From: Crotophaga sulcirostris
Lineage: Eukaryota > Chordata > Aves > Cuculiformes > Crotophagidae
Reading direction: 5' to 3'
NCBI GenBank assembly: GCA_013397455.1
Contig: VYZB01000016.1
Coordinates: 4,703,887-4,767,886 of the forward strand
Length of the DNA stretch: 64,000 nt
Shown: in pieces, positions 49,028 through 62,160 of the stretch
Numbering within the stretch: position 1 is the first letter of the stretch
Layout of the letters: the number at the start of each line of letters is the position of its first letter
Notes under the pieces: generated by a model
Databases searched by the model: none
Seen by the model: only the letters and a program-made list of their open reading frames with translations
Told to the model about the DNA's origin: nothing
Program-made: the position numbers and the translations under genes

Positions 49028-50946
49028 CTGCAAAGAAAACAAATGTTTGGACACCATAAGGCCGTAAAGAGCATATGTGTACGTGCGGGTATATGGAAAC
49101 ACCTGAATTCATAAAATGTCTAATCCCCTTTAATGGCTAATCATTAGCACATTCAAACTGGGGCTTTGCTAGTCCAAAGATGCCAGCTGTGCAAAACTTG
49201 CTTATGTGGTTTAAGAGAGTCTGAAAACTTGATCATAAACACCTAGGAATGCATGAATTGCTGTATTTTATATATTTATATATATAAACTCATAAATGTG
49301 TGCATGTGAGTATATTAACCTACAGAAAAAGACCAATTAATGGAACAATTAATGTCACTGCACCTATGTTCCTTATACTTAATGAGTCAATCCCTATCAA
49401 AGGGACTGATAGTGCTAATTTATCTGCTTCATAAAGATGCTGTGAGATTAATCAGCTGATGCCTGTGGCTCTAAAGCAGCACAATGCTGTACGAGTGGCT
49501 TATTAGTATTAATCATACTGCCTCAAATACAATCACACAAATGTGGTTAAAACCCGAATTAGTCAGAAAAATATTTTAAATGCCTAAAGAAGATGTTCAT
49601 ATGCCATAGAGAAGGTGGTTATTGGCATCCCCAGAGCTTATATGTATTTGCTTAAATATAAATAATATTCAGGAATAAATAGGAAAAAATGCAACAAGAA
49701 TGAAAGCTCCTTTACTAGCCTTTTAGCAATGTCTCCCTTGCATGGGTGATAGGTGTACGCACGTGCAAGAGATTTGCATTCATATGCAATTATTAAGGAG
49801 GGCACCAGGATCTGTCAGCAGGACTCACCCCGACTCTCCCACTAGAGAGTGGTCCTGGTGTTTCATGAGTACTTCTGGTGCTTCAAAATCAGACAACTCT
49901 TACATGCGATACCACTATGGTATGACACAATCTAATTCCCAAACATGGCTCTTTAAAGTGAACTAAAAATAGAGGAACCTGGCTATTGGGAAACAGAAAA
50001 TCAACTTTATAAGCACTCCAGTAAGAAGCCCTAAAACGAATTGAAGTTTTCAGTTCTGGCACTAATTTGAAATGTTCACAATATTGATTCCTGAAGAGCC
50101 TGTTTGGGTGCAAAAATTAGCAAATATTCTCTTTTAGAAAATTGCACAAGCTACGATATACTGGAACTAGCTAAAATATGATACAGAAAATAAAATTATT
50201 CACAAGGAGCATGGACTGCCAATTTTGTGCATCCACTCACCTACATTCTGAGGACAACAATAATGACTTCTCATGCATTGGTTTCTGATTAAACTGTAAT
50301 GTACTAGCCTATTAGTTACAGATGCTGCATTTTCATTTTTTTCAAGTGGTTTCCAATTTTTTTTCCTGTATTGTTTTAATTTGTCACTCCAAATTCTGCA
50401 GTTCTAGCCTTGGGCTTTTATGACTGATCCAATCCAACAAGCTTATTCATCAAAATTCTTCAAAGGAGAATATTGTAAGAAATATATTTTTTGCACTTCT
50501 GGTCTGGTGGAATTATTTCCTCAGACTCTATGGGAGTTTACTGGTATATGCATGCATGACTTCCTCCAGATCATTTGAAAATCCCAGCTAGTGTGTCAAT
50601 AAATCAACTAATACATACATAAATTCCTAAAAATGGGGATTGAGCTGAAATCTTTATCTACTTATCAGAAGCATATAGTGGTAGGGTTTGAAAGCATATA
50701 TCTGTACCAAATAACAGTGAAAGATCATGCTTTTTAATTTGCCTGATGTGACTTTCCTTCAGAAAGTGGAATCACAAGAGTGTCACAGGATCCAAGTTTG
50801 ACTTCTGATAAGAGCCTCAGGCTGATTTATTTTTACACACATATCAGAGAGCAGAATTTGGATGTTATGAGCAAACAAAAAGACACAATTGTCATAAAAA
50901 AACAAGGAAATGCAAAACCAAATAAATATGAATAAGCTGCACATAC
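49028..50946 (-). other. ENPP6: ENPP6 intron (1.9 kb)
   Basis: GT-AG intron on the - strand (GTATGT donor at 50946). AT-rich; 49360-49520 is rich in TAAT/ATTA and GATA-type words and may be a conserved element. No repeat family is recognised. Confidence 0.9.
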
Positions 50947-51126
50947 CTCTGCATGCTTCTCTGGAGCTGGCCAGAGGCTCACAACAGGACCTCGGTCCTT
51001 CATTTGTATGGTATCACTCATATTGATATAGTTTTTCAGCTCAATCACTTTGTCCGCCCAAGAGATGTCTGTCATCCCATGATCGGAGAAGAGGATGACA
51101 TTGAGATCATGCTGAAGGCCCTTGTT
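50947..51126 (-). CDS. ENPP6: ENPP6 exon with SDHGM metal site (D160/H161 visible)
   Basis: The acceptor TTCACAG is followed by AACAAGGGC; the donor is GCAGAG|GTATGT. It is 180 nt in phase 0, residues 146-205: [20 protein letters not shown], then [20 protein letters not shown], then [25 protein letters not shown] is the signature metal-binding pair of the alkaline-phosphatase-like fold. Visible D160 and H161 correspond to Asp240 and His241 of mouse ENPP6 (offset 80). INMSD includes a possible N-glycosylation site. Confidence 0.96.
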
Positions 51127-52133
51127 CTGTGAAGCGAGTGCATAGCAGCTGTTACAGCCAGGTAAGTGTTTCTGATCATCCATGCCCACTAGCAAGTTTC
51201 AAAACCCATTAGACCTCCACTGATTTAATGGAAGCTGGCCAGCAGGAGCACAGCCACAAATACCCCATGGTGCGTTTTGCCACCACTACTAATGGTGGAT
51301 GTGCACTTGGTGCCCTGGAAGAGTCTAAGAGGATAGCATCAGAGATCTGCCAAAATAAACCTACCCCCCAGTTAAATAATCAGATACTACATCTCAGTCC
51401 CACAAACCAGTTGTCTCACTTTGTCCTGTGATTTTATCCCACTGTTCTTCATCTGTAGGCCAAAACAGCCGGGGAAGAGCAACTTTGACATGGTACCACC
51501 TGTGGCAGGAGTGTTTCCCTCTTCTCCCAAACACAATCATTTAGCATTAGAGCTTTTACAATTCAGTGACATTGGAAATATATTTTCCTCTCCTCACTGA
51601 AACACATGAAAAACTCTAATGTGCATTCATCATTGTCAGAAATATTCATAGAACTGGCATTCACCCAGAAGTTTACTATCCTCTTTTCCTCACTGCAAAA
51701 TCATTTAGATAATGTTTTTTAAAGCACAGTTTAAAGTACAGAGTTTGAGTGGCGCCATAAAAACTGCTATAAAAGTTAATTGTCTGATTCTACAAACCTT
51801 AGGAAGCGAGCAGTTTTGATTCGTTCTCCTACTATAAATCCCAGCCAGCAACACGAGCTATAAACAGAGCAACACGTATATTGGCTTCCCGGGGCTATCG
51901 GTATAATAATCCACTAGGAGGATTATAACACCATTGACGAGAATAAAAATTAGAGAATGGTGCCTTCACTTCCACATGATCTCAGTAGCCTCTGTTTCTC
52001 AGGAAATAAAAGTTTACAGCCAAGGCATCCAATTAACAGGCATTAAGTAGGCTCGTTGCAGCACCGCAAAAAGCAGTTTTTAAAAGGCTTTTCCAAGCCA
52101 ACCCAGGAGGCTGGGTTTTTGGACACCACTCAC
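51127..52133 (-). other. ENPP6: ENPP6 intron (1.0 kb)
   Basis: GT-AG on the - strand (GTGAGT donor at 52133). The segment 51720-51960 combines low repetitiveness with several CpGs and TATAAA-like words and may be conserved. No gene or repeat is seen. Confidence 0.9.
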
Positions 52134-52275
52134 CTTGATGAGTGTGATCATGTTGCTCAGGGCTTTGTCCACCTCCTTCAAAGCGTTCTTCCGCTGCTGG
52201 GAAGAAGGGCCATAGTGGTGGCCTTCCACGTCAATGCGCTCATAGTACACTGCAGCCATCTCGGCGCTGCCGTTG
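52134..52275 (-). CDS. ENPP6: ENPP6 exon with DxxxH metal site (D113/H117 visible)
   Basis: The acceptor CCTCCAG is followed by CAACGGC, its first C completing an arginine codon; the donor is ATCAAG|GTGAGT. The 142 nt give residues 99-145: [20 protein letters not shown], then [20 protein letters not shown], then [19 protein letters not shown] is the ENPP motif that supplies Asp and His ligands (Asp193 and His197 in mouse; visible D113 and H117, offset 80). NGS is a possible glycosylation site. Confidence 0.96.
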
Positions 52276-55200
52276 CTGGAGGTGGGAGGAAGGGAAAAGT
52301 GTGAGAGGTTGACACACACGGAGACCTCCTGGGTGCTGGTGTTATTGTCCCAATCAGCATGCAGAGACCCCAAACCCCACATGCTTCCAGTCTGTGCTTT
52401 CCTACCTGCTATCGCATGGCTGGGTTCATTATTCATGCCCAGAATCTCTCAAGTTTGCTTGAGACTCCAATTGGAGGTGCCAGGTAGAGACTGCCATTTG
52501 CAAGCACAGTCTGGCCTGGCAGCCCTAACCTCTTCAAATTAGGAAGGCAGCTTTTCCTTTAATGACAAGGAAAGACCCAGAAGAAATACTAATTTCTGTC
52601 CTGAATGTCCTTATTAAGAGGACTGTGGGAATTACCAGTTAAATGTGCTTTAATAAAAGTTTGGCACTTCTTGCTTTCTCCTGTGTGTGGTCTTCCAAAC
52701 CATCGAGGCCAAATCAGGACAGGCTCTTCCATGACCTTGACCATACCCGTGGTATGAATTGGGGTGAGATTTTTAGACAGGCTTTTTATTCAGGAATATG
52801 ACCAAAGTGAAACAAAGTTAATCTAAGAGTTGCACAAGTTTAGCTGATCACGTTTCTGCACTGAATGCCCTCTGCCTAATTAGTGGGGATTGCACATACA
52901 TCAGTGCTTAATTACATTTTCATGACTTTACAGCTCACTGTAAAGCTCCCTGAGAGCAGTCATGTGGATAAAAATACAAATCTACGCTCACAATGTTTAA
53001 ACCCAGTCTTTTTCTACTGCATTTAAGATACGACAGGGTGTGCCATCCACAACACATGCCCTCACCCAGATCAAGATCCCTACAAAAAGACTTTGTGTGA
53101 TGTGCTGATAGGTCCGGTTTCTCAAATTAAAGACAACCAAGTAGTCTGGTGTAATGTGTGACAGAGAAGATAAAAAATCAGAAGTGAGGGACTAAATGAA
53201 TTAATTGGTGTCTGTCATTTGCATATGTAAGCTTCTGAAGGCCTCAGAGTGAAGTCCTGTAGGAAGCTGAAGGTCTCTGCCATGGTGGGAATTTCTCCAC
53301 CGCTGGCCCTACAGAACAGTTTCTTTCTCACTCCTCATGATTTTAAAGCTATTCAAATGAAGCAACCTTCCTCATCTAGTTTAATTTTAACTGTTACTTT
53401 CCATCTCTATTAGGCACAAATTAATTTATAAAATTTAACCCTGTAATTTCCAACTTGCACACTCGTTGAACCTAGTGGAACAGTTTTCTTCTGCTGCAGT
53501 GTCTATATAAACCAGCTACTTGCTTAGACTGCTTTGTGTCTTCTCAGCTGTAACTAAATAATCATTTTGATCAAGATAAGCATATGACCATGGCTTACAT
53601 GAGAGAAGTAATTTGTTTTTCTGACTGTATTAGTCCTGTCTTCTACCACCAGTAACTTTCAAAAGAAATAGCTAAGGAAAACTTGCTGAGGAAAGCTGGA
53701 TGGCATCGATGGCAATACCAAAAATCGTTTTATATTTTATCAATACACTTTGCAAGTATCACACAAACTTCATGACACCTGTCCAGGAACGTAAATAGAT
53801 TACAACAGCCCTTAAATTACAGTTGTGGAAAAGACATAAGAGAGGTTTTAGTTTTACTTGCCAAAAATGGGTGCTTGACTTAGTTTTGAATATTTTTGGT
53901 CTAAGCAACATCCTCAAAGTACCTGCTAGAAGAGACTGGAGAATATTCCTGAAGGATGGTCTCCTCTGATTGCAAAAGGAGCTCAGTCACTCCCTGATGA
54001 GTTAGGTACTCTTGGCCTTGCAGAAGGCATTGATAAAACTCTCTTCTCCTCTGGTGAAGTTAAGACAGGTCAAGACATTCCAGTGCCCAAACTCAAATTA
54101 ACCCCTAGGCCACCATGACAAAATAAAGGGTTTACTCTCTTTTCTCTGAAGTCCTTATAAGGTTTGCTAATGGTGGGAGCCTAAATGCAGTTCATCACCC
54201 ACCAATCCCTGCCATTAGGGCAGCTGAGCAAGGTGCTGCTCCAGGCAATAGACTGCCCTTGCCACAGGCTGTTTTCCCACATAGAGCTAATGCCAGCCTC
54301 AGCCTAATGGGCTTTTTCAATTAGTTGGGGTGGGGAAAGGAAATATGCTGGATTTGCCAGCCTTTGAACCGCATCAAGAGTCAGAAGTTCTTGCAAAATA
54401 TGCAGATGGCAATAAAACACACTCAAGACTCTTCTACCCAGAGATGCTAAATCCTGCTAAATGAATACACCAACAATGACATTTGAGAGGCTTTACTTCT
54501 CACAGGTTGGCTTAGCAGTACTGAAAACAGTTTGCTGAATTTTAAAGGACTAAACAAAGAGGATGAATGAAGGGAAAAACAAAGTCGAAGGATAAGGAAA
54601 ACTTACCTGTTTTTTTTCCCTATTCATTCTCCATCCTCCTTTCTTACTGTAAGTCCCTGCAGTATTTACACCCACAACTGATTATTAATTTTATTGGCGA
54701 CTGTTCCTTTTTCCTCTTTCATGCTTTGCTGCAGACAGGGTACTTAGTTTAAAGGAAGGCAACACAGGCAGAAATTCAAGAGGGGGTGGTGTGTAAATGG
54801 ACACCACAGACAGAACCTCCCACAGCTCCAGCATGATCTGTAGGATCTGGGCTCTTCAGCAGGTCATAACTGGTGTTTACGGCAGACATTGTGATGGCAG
54901 AGATTTGCTCTTTTCTTAAAATCACCAGCTCTCACCTCTTTTGAGCTGACCCACTAACCCTCTTGGGTTCCTGTCTTTTTCTTCTTTTCCATGGAAGGCA
55001 GCACCAAGCAGCCTTGTGACTTGGGATGAATTAGCTATTGAAATATTTTTGATCAGCTCCAGGTACCCAGAAGAGCAGCTTGAAGGGCTGGAGCTTTTAA
55101 CAGTTCATGCCTTGCTTTTAATCACGTTCACAATCACAAAGCTGTAACCCATCCTAAGCAGCCTTATGCACCTTGCTTCATAGAAATCAGACAGAGAGCA

Positions 55201-55849
55201 TCAAGCATATCCTGACCCATACCCAAATTATATCTGACCAAAAAGCTTTCCACGGTAATTCCACGTTTCCACCAGAACTCAGAGCTGGTGTCTGTATTCA
55301 GTTTTCGATTCCCTTCTTTATTTATTGAATTAAAAGTGTTGCAGAAGCTCCAGAAAGATTCCTATGGCACATATGACCTCCTCATGTCACAGGCAGATAA
55401 TTTTCTTAAAATACAAACTAAATCATGTTCAGAGACAGCTCCTTTCTAAGCCCTGTACTGCAAATGCCACTGTGATTTGTGAGCATCTGTGCAGCAGGAC
55501 CCAGTGTGCAACCGAGAGCAACATCTCCGGCAGCAATCTCATCATTTTGGAGCCTGTATTTCAAGAACAAGCAACACAGCATTTGAATAGGAAACTCTTC
55601 AGATTCAAATCACTACGACAGTTTGTAGGTAGCAGATTGGAAGTGTATCCTACGAATGGATAAATTATGGAACCAACAAGGTTTTAAAAGAGGAAGCTCA
55701 GTTATAGCTAAGGTAAGGTATTGGCTATGCATGTGGTGATGCAATCTTCCCTGATTTTACACAGTACATGGAATTGTCTCCTTTAATGTTTGGATGAAAT
55801 ATGGTGGGACTGGAAAGCTGGGGGTGGAGCATATGTTTTTCACGGGAGC

Positions 55850-55920
55850 TGGTTGAGAAATATATTCCCGTCATTCCCATCAGTTGGACTAGATGACCTC
55901 TGTAGGTCCCTTCCAACTGA
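55850..55920 (+). mobile_element. CR1 LINE 3' end
   Basis: AGTTGGACTAGATGACCTCT and TAGGTCCCTTCCAACTGAAC mark the CR1 3' end, which runs directly into the pentanucleotide array. Orientation +. Confidence 0.88.
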
Positions 55921-55988
55921 ACTATTCTATTCTATTCTATTCTATTCTATTCTATTCTATTCTATTCTATTCTATTCTATTCTATTCC
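55921..55988. repeat. (ATTCT)n microsatellite grown from a CR1 tail
   Basis: About thirteen uninterrupted ATTCT units start right at the CR1 terminus, where an intact copy would carry its short ATTCTRTG tail repeats. The array ends with one variant unit (ATTCC). Confidence 0.95.
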
Positions 55989-56469
55989 ATTCTCATATTT
56001 GCACAAAATTAATGCCTGCTTCAAAATCATTGTGCCTGATGTTCTAAAGTGCAGAAGGAGCAAAAGTATTCGTCTTGTAAACAAATGACCAGAGATGAAT
56101 TTTTGAGTTTCCAGATTCCCAAGAGCTCTCTCTAAATCCAAGCATTTGAAAGTCTGCTCTTGCAGCAAACAGATACTCACAGACTGATAGTAAAGTTTCT
56201 TGAAGCTACAACTTAAAAGCAGTAAGTCAGGATGTCTCCTCTGTGTTGTAACCTACACATGAGAAGGGGAGTCCCTCCGATCTTCATGTAAGGGCCTATT
56301 TCTGTAATGGTTGTATTTCTATGACAGTATTATAAACCACCCTCAGCCTCCATCTTCCTGCCTGGGAGTCAATCCTGAAAATCACCCTGACCCTGTCAAA
56401 GCTGAGAGTAAACCCAAATACTCATCCTTGAGAGAGTAAACCCCAAGCCATGGAAGTTCAGCGACGTAC

Positions 56470-56581
56470 CGCAAAGACTCGAGAGCATCACTGATGGCAT
56501 CCGCAAAGTTTTTGTCTGTTGGGACGCTGAAGTACTCACGGCAATAACTTGGTCTGACTCCAAGGATTTCGACCTCACAAC
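56470..56581 (-). CDS. ENPP6: ENPP6 exon (residues 61-98)
   Basis: The acceptor CGTAG is followed by GTTGTGAG, with GT completing a glycine codon; the donor is TTGCG|GTACGT. The 112 nt encode [20 protein letters not shown], then [16 protein letters not shown], and the first two bases of arginine 98. [10 protein letters not shown] after WPG is characteristic of ENPP6. The two cysteines may take part in disulfides of the ectodomain. Phases fit both neighbours without adjustment. Confidence 0.95.
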
Positions 56582-59500
56582 CTACGAGCAAAATATGCAG
56601 TAAGTATTCCTGTTTCACCTTGATCTCAAACCCCACACCATGGGATCCAATTTCAGGCTTGTAAATTCCATATGATATTACTCACCTTACACCTTCCCTG
56701 CAGGAAACCTTGTGGTTGGGAAGGGAAAAGGGAAGAGAGGTTGGTTTGATGAGTGTTTGTAGCACATCGTACATTTGATCATTTTATTTCCCTCTCTAAA
56801 AGGAAGCTCTCTGTGTGACCTTCCCACAATAAAACTCTTGATTCCCTTGTGGCAGAGGGTTCCCACCTAAATCGCTAGCTTGTTTTCATTTTAACTACTG
56901 CAGCCACATAGCCTCATTTCCAGGCTTCCAACATAATAGATTAAGATATTGTTCCCTGAAAGTTCAGCAAATACTTTCCAGCTAGACACGCTGTATCTTA
57001 CATTTCAATATCCTCTATAAATCACATTTTATTATGTGATACTGGCACTCCACTATTACATGTTTCCCAGGAGGTCTTATTAAAACAGCATAAACCAATT
57101 AACTCTCTTGGTAACTTGCGGCCTTCCTTGCAAAATATGGTCTGTTTTGTAGCCTAGAAATGTATGGCAACAAATCCTACAGGAGAACATGGCCCTGAAC
57201 ACACAAAAACATGTTTTCAAGGGGTTTTTTTTGCCCTTTTGCTCTCCAGTTACCATGCTGCTGAATAACATTAATATTTTAAAGAACTGTGCTTTCAGAA
57301 ACACTGGATTCATGCAAATTATCTTTTGAGAGCCCCAGAGTCCTCCCATCATAGTTTGGCATTTCTTGGTGTATTCTTGAGGCATAAGAAAGAAAAAAAG
57401 ATCTTTTGTAAAATGGCCTCTGTATACAGCAATACAGTCAGGTCAAAAAGGCAACTGTAAGCCATTGCCTAAATCTGTCTACATTTGGGTCACTTTGCTT
57501 CTGCTTTGGGATGAAAGGAATAGGCATTAAGGACTGTCACAAGTTGACTCATTGCTTGCGAAGGAAGAAGGTTGCACAGGAGGTGTAAGTACAGAGAAGG
57601 TACTACAGCAAGCAGATACTTTCAGGGATGATTTACAGTGGTTTGTTTACTGGGACAGTCAGTAAAGAGAATCTGTCAGTGTCTTGCATCTTAGCACACG
57701 TGAGCTCACATTACTGAGGTGCAATACTAAGACATGGGGACACCATTTCCAGGCTAGGCTGGCTAAGAGACTTTTGACTGTGACTTCTCAAAACTACTAT
57801 GAATGGTTAGAAAAACTTAAATATTTAAGCTTAGGAAACTTTTTTAAATCTACACTGATTTTTAAAAAGCCAGGTAAGTCAGATGGAGGTTACCCTTTCC
57901 AAAAGTTAAAGAGTCCTAGTACACACAACAATTTCAGTTTCTTCACCCAGTGGTCCATGGTAGTGGCTCTCAGGTCTCCATATTCTTTGTGTGTTTCAAG
58001 GGACCCCATCTATTATGATTAATTGTTTGTTAGAATTAATTATTTGCAATAATAAACAGAAAATGTAGTCAACTAATTTACTTTTCTGTAAAAACATATT
58101 TACATCATTCTGAACCTCTACATGTGGGGTTTTTAAAATGTGGGAATGTGTGACGGTGCTCACTTTTTTTCTTCCACTGTTGCCCCAAACTTGTATGACT
58201 TAATCCTTCCCTTTCTGCATGGAGATACTTTAGTGTTTATCTCTCCACCACAGAAGTAATCTGCAAGGTGGATGAATACCCTTTACAATTTAAATTTCAT
58301 TTTGGTAGAGACTGGTACAAATGGTAAATTTTCTCATTTAAACATTACAGGACAGGAAAATTAAAAGATTTGGAGCCAGACAAAGGGAATGTTAAGTTTG
58401 TCTTGGTTGAACTACAAATAGATGAGGCATACTTACTAAGATGTACTGTTAGATACCATTCTGCACTGTTTTGTATGACGTTAAATCTTTACTTAAAAGC
58501 CTGAACTACTGGAGCAGGAATAATGACTTCTTTCTCAGTGATATATAGGCTCTTCTTTATCTATTTGACGTGGGCACCTGAACCTGCCAGCTTTAAATTG
58601 CATTTCTAAACATTGATTTACAGTCAGACACCTCATGTCATAACAGAAGGTTTTGAAAACTTTTCAAACTAGTTCTGTGGTGTGGTAAAAGTTGTGTTTA
58701 AATGGTGAAAAGCTGGGTTTAGAGCCTTTTTTTTACCCCTTTCTCTCATTTCAGTGTTGAGAAAAGATGTCACTGCACTTCAGCTGAAGTAGTTGCACAG
58801 ACTGTTGAAAAATTAAGGAGTTTGAGGGCTTGCGATGACACCACCCACCAGGCTGAGCGTAAGAAGCAATATAAAGCTAACTTTGGTGGTACTGCCAGGA
58901 TGCTCTCGCACTCCTCTGGGCCTTCTCCATCCGCCATATCTACAGTGCTTCAGACAGGCAACCTCCGTGTGAGGTTGTGCATTTCACACACATATGGCAT
59001 TAGCTGTTGTGTTTTACTTAGCAAATAGTCAGATGATACATGGCTTTTTCCCCAGGAATGTCCCGAAGAGCAGAAACTGCCTAATGCATGCTGTGGAGAA
59101 AGCAGAAAGATGTCCCTACGAGCCAAGTTCCTACGTTTTGGCACGAGCAGCAGCTGGGACCTCCAGCACAGCTGTATATTTCGCCACTTCTACAGGTGGG
59201 AGAGCTCGGATTAATTCTGCGCACGAGTTGTCTTTGCCATGTTTATGTTGAGCTCACAGATAAACTGTGATGGATGGGTGTTTGCATCCAACAGCCCTTC
59301 TACTCTGTGATCCTGTTTGCTGGGGGTCTGGATTGTCCTCCTTTAAGCAATGAACAAGCATAAGAGAGGAATATAGGGAAAAATACGCAGCAACACATTT
59401 TGGGTTCAGACTTTGCAAAGCTTGAAACTGGCTTTGAGGAGGAAATAGCAGTGGTGTAAGTTAGCCCTGGGAATCAGCTTACTGGCATTCACAATGCGTT

Positions 59501-61754
59501 TCTGCTACGTTTGATCAGTCTCGTTTGTCTTCACTGCTGGCTAGAGAGAAAATAACATCTTCCAGAACAAAGTGTGATGAATTTGGCTGCACATTGCTGA
59601 TCCTACTAACACTTTATGAAACTTTTCCTGGTTGGATCTTTATCAGATTTGCAAGATTCATGACTAAGCAGCAGTATATCCTCAGGCTGGAAAGTTAATC
59701 ACTAACAGCAGATTATACTTAGTGCAAATGTCTGTGGGACCTCCACCCAACTTGATTATTAAACCCTTACTTCTTCTTTCATTTTGTTTGGCATTGCTTC
59801 CCAGTCAAATGTCTTTTAAAGAATTAAAGCTTTAAAATAATAAATCTAGAAGAAAAAGATTACATCTTTACTATGGAACTGGAAAACAGTTCCAAAAAAT
59901 CATATGGAAAAAATGTAATAAATAAACACTATTGCATTTGGCGTGACTTCTGTTTATTCTAGTTACACCTGGACTCCTGCTATGGCCCAACCGCTCTGTG
60001 ATTTAGTTCAATAGTTCCATGTTTGACCCTGCTTCCTGCCCTGTGCCTGACCCTGTACGGTCAATGTGTTCTTTGAGGCTGTGAACACCCTTAAAAAAAA
60101 GCATCTGCTTAAGCATTTGCTGAACTGAAGCACTGGTGACTTTGTAAAAGGTTGTTGGTCACAGATAAATAAGCAATGATGGACCGATGTACACATCACA
60201 GTCCACAAGTGAAATATCAGTTCCATGCAAAAACTCCCACTGGCATCAGTAGGGCATAAATTCCCTTTTTGTGTTTTAAGAGAGTCCATGCATATGCTTG
60301 GCAGTGTAAGCACTGGTAAAAGGGAGGCTCTGCTGTTCTTTGCAATTTTCCACTGGAAATTGTAGATAGATAAGTGTGAAAGGTATATGTATTTATATAG
60401 GGATATACACATATACACTTCATATGTCTTGTTCTGGGAAGATGCTGCTCAAAGGGCAATGTGAGCTAGGTAAAGCCCAAAGGCATTTAATGGAAAGCGA
60501 TACTGTTCTTTTGGACTTCAGTAGCCCTCTGTACACTGTTATATCTATTCAGTACGTAATTACACCAATGCAGTGCAGTTACATTAGTAGTTAAAAATGA
60601 ATAGACTACAGAAACAGGTCTAGATTTGTAAATCTTTAGAATTTCTACATTCTTGTATAATTTCTGTATCCTACTATTTGCATTGCTGTTAGGTCACTTG
60701 GGTAATCCCCAGTAAGAATAAGCTTGGTTTTTTGAGGGCTGATCCAAACGATTACATCTAGTCTGCACTTCCAGTCTCTTGGACTGCCTTTGAGCCTGTA
60801 AGGCAATATTGTCACCCTCAGAGTCTGGATGGCTTTTCAGTGTTTTTCATCTTGGTTCTCTCCTTCTTCCCTTTCCTGAGAACCTGTGGCCTTTTTCTTT
60901 GGAGATGCCATTGCCATATAGGATGGAAACAGCATGACCAGACATGTGTGTTGGGATGCACAAGACAAGCTGGCCAGGAGCCTGCGGCGTGAGTCAGCTG
61001 CTGCTGCCCTACCCACTGGACTTGGTCTGGTTGCTTGGCTGGAACATTTGTTTCCATGCAGGTCCCCAAATTGTGAGGCTAAAGGTATACTACTATCTGT
61101 TAAAAACAAGTTGTTGCTATATGTGCCTAATGCTTCAGTGGTCCAGTACTTAACATATAATAAACAACTCCCTCCATTCATTAATGGCTCAGGCTCAGAG
61201 CAACTAGGATCTCAGCCAAGTTAATGATGAAGGAGGCCAAGAGTGCCCACTCCAGCTCACCAAAGGATGCTTTGCTTTCAGCTGGATTTTTCTGTCCCCA
61301 CAGATAAGACCATCTTGAGCTCTCAGTTAATATTTCCAGGTTAAAACCAAACAAGCACTTGGGGAGGATGGTTACTGTTTGACTTTGATCAGTGTCATGG
61401 TCTAGTGTTGCTCCATGAACCATTCATGGAGTAAACATGCAGCACAGCAGAAACTATGGGAGAGAAAAAGGAACAAACAGTTGGTGAAGATGGTGATGCT
61501 CTGCAAGCCAGCAACTCCCTTGAAGGTAACATTTGGTGGAAAGCTACTTCCAGTAAACACTTCAGTCTTTTCCTTTCTAAGCATTCGTAAATTTTTATGG
61601 TCTAAGAAAAGGGAATGCATTTCTAGGGGTGGTTAGTAAAGTATTCATAATTCTTACCTGTATTTCAGTGTATTAAAGAGCCACTCTACAGCATATGGAG
61701 TGCTTAAATGCAAAGATGCACAGTGAAGATGGCAGTGATTTTTGACATACTAAC
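56582..61754 (-). other. ENPP6: ENPP6 intron (5.2 kb)
   Basis: GT-AG on the - strand (GTTAGT donor at 61754). Mostly unique AT-rich DNA. The + strand open frame at 57684-58022 (112 codons) has no recognisable domain. No repeat family stands out. Confidence 0.88.
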
Positions 61755-61934
61755 CTGGCCAGTAGTACATGGAAACATTCTTTTTTTCTTTCATCATTGT
61801 GACCCACAAAGGCTCTGATCCATTCCACCAGAGAGGCAGCAGGCTTTCTTTATTCACACCAATATCAAAAGATACATTTGCCTTTTGGTCCCACATGTAG
61901 TTTCCAATCATCTGATGGACCTCACAGTGGCGAC
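61755..61934 (-). CDS. ENPP6: ENPP6 second coding exon (residues 1-61)
   Basis: A long pyrimidine tract on the - strand leads to TTGAAG and the exon start GTCGCCACTGT; the donor is CCA G|GTTAGT. The 180 nt start at codon base 2 and end after base 1. They encode [20 protein letters not shown], then [20 protein letters not shown], then [29 protein letters not shown] directly follows the nucleophile region of ENPP6, which sits in exon 1. NVS and NGS are possible glycosylation sites. Known ENPP6 exon order puts only exon 1 upstream; offset 80 from the zinc ligands implies about 80 residues there. That exon, with signal peptide, first Asp ligand and nucleophilic Ser, is not in the window. Confidence 0.96.
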
Positions 61935-62160
61935 CTTCAAGAGTGGAGAAAAAAAAAAGACAACAATCAGACTGGTGTTCTCCAGGAGAAGTATGCCACC
62001 AGTACCACCACTGCTACCATCTGCTCATCCAGTAAATCATCTGTAAAGCTCAGATTTGAACTCAGGAACCTTGCACCTGCTCATACAATCTTGACTCTGT
62101 CACCTTTTATTGAGGTCCTCTAGGTAGCAGCCCATAACCCCCAATTCAGCCACTTAAAAG

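Larger units (their letters stand above)
52276..56469 (-). other. ENPP6: ENPP6 intron (4.2 kb)
   Basis: GT-AG on the - strand (GTACGT donor at 56469). It includes a CR1 3' end with an (ATTCT)n tail at 55850-55988 and a candidate conserved element at 52840-53000. A second stretch at 53160-53240 contains ATTTGCATAT, an octamer-like word. Otherwise unique AT-rich DNA. Confidence 0.9.

Noticed and set aside
57684..58022. 112-codon + strand frame in an ENPP6 intron
   Set aside because: No recognisable domain, AT-rich ordinary intron sequence, no splice or promoter support.
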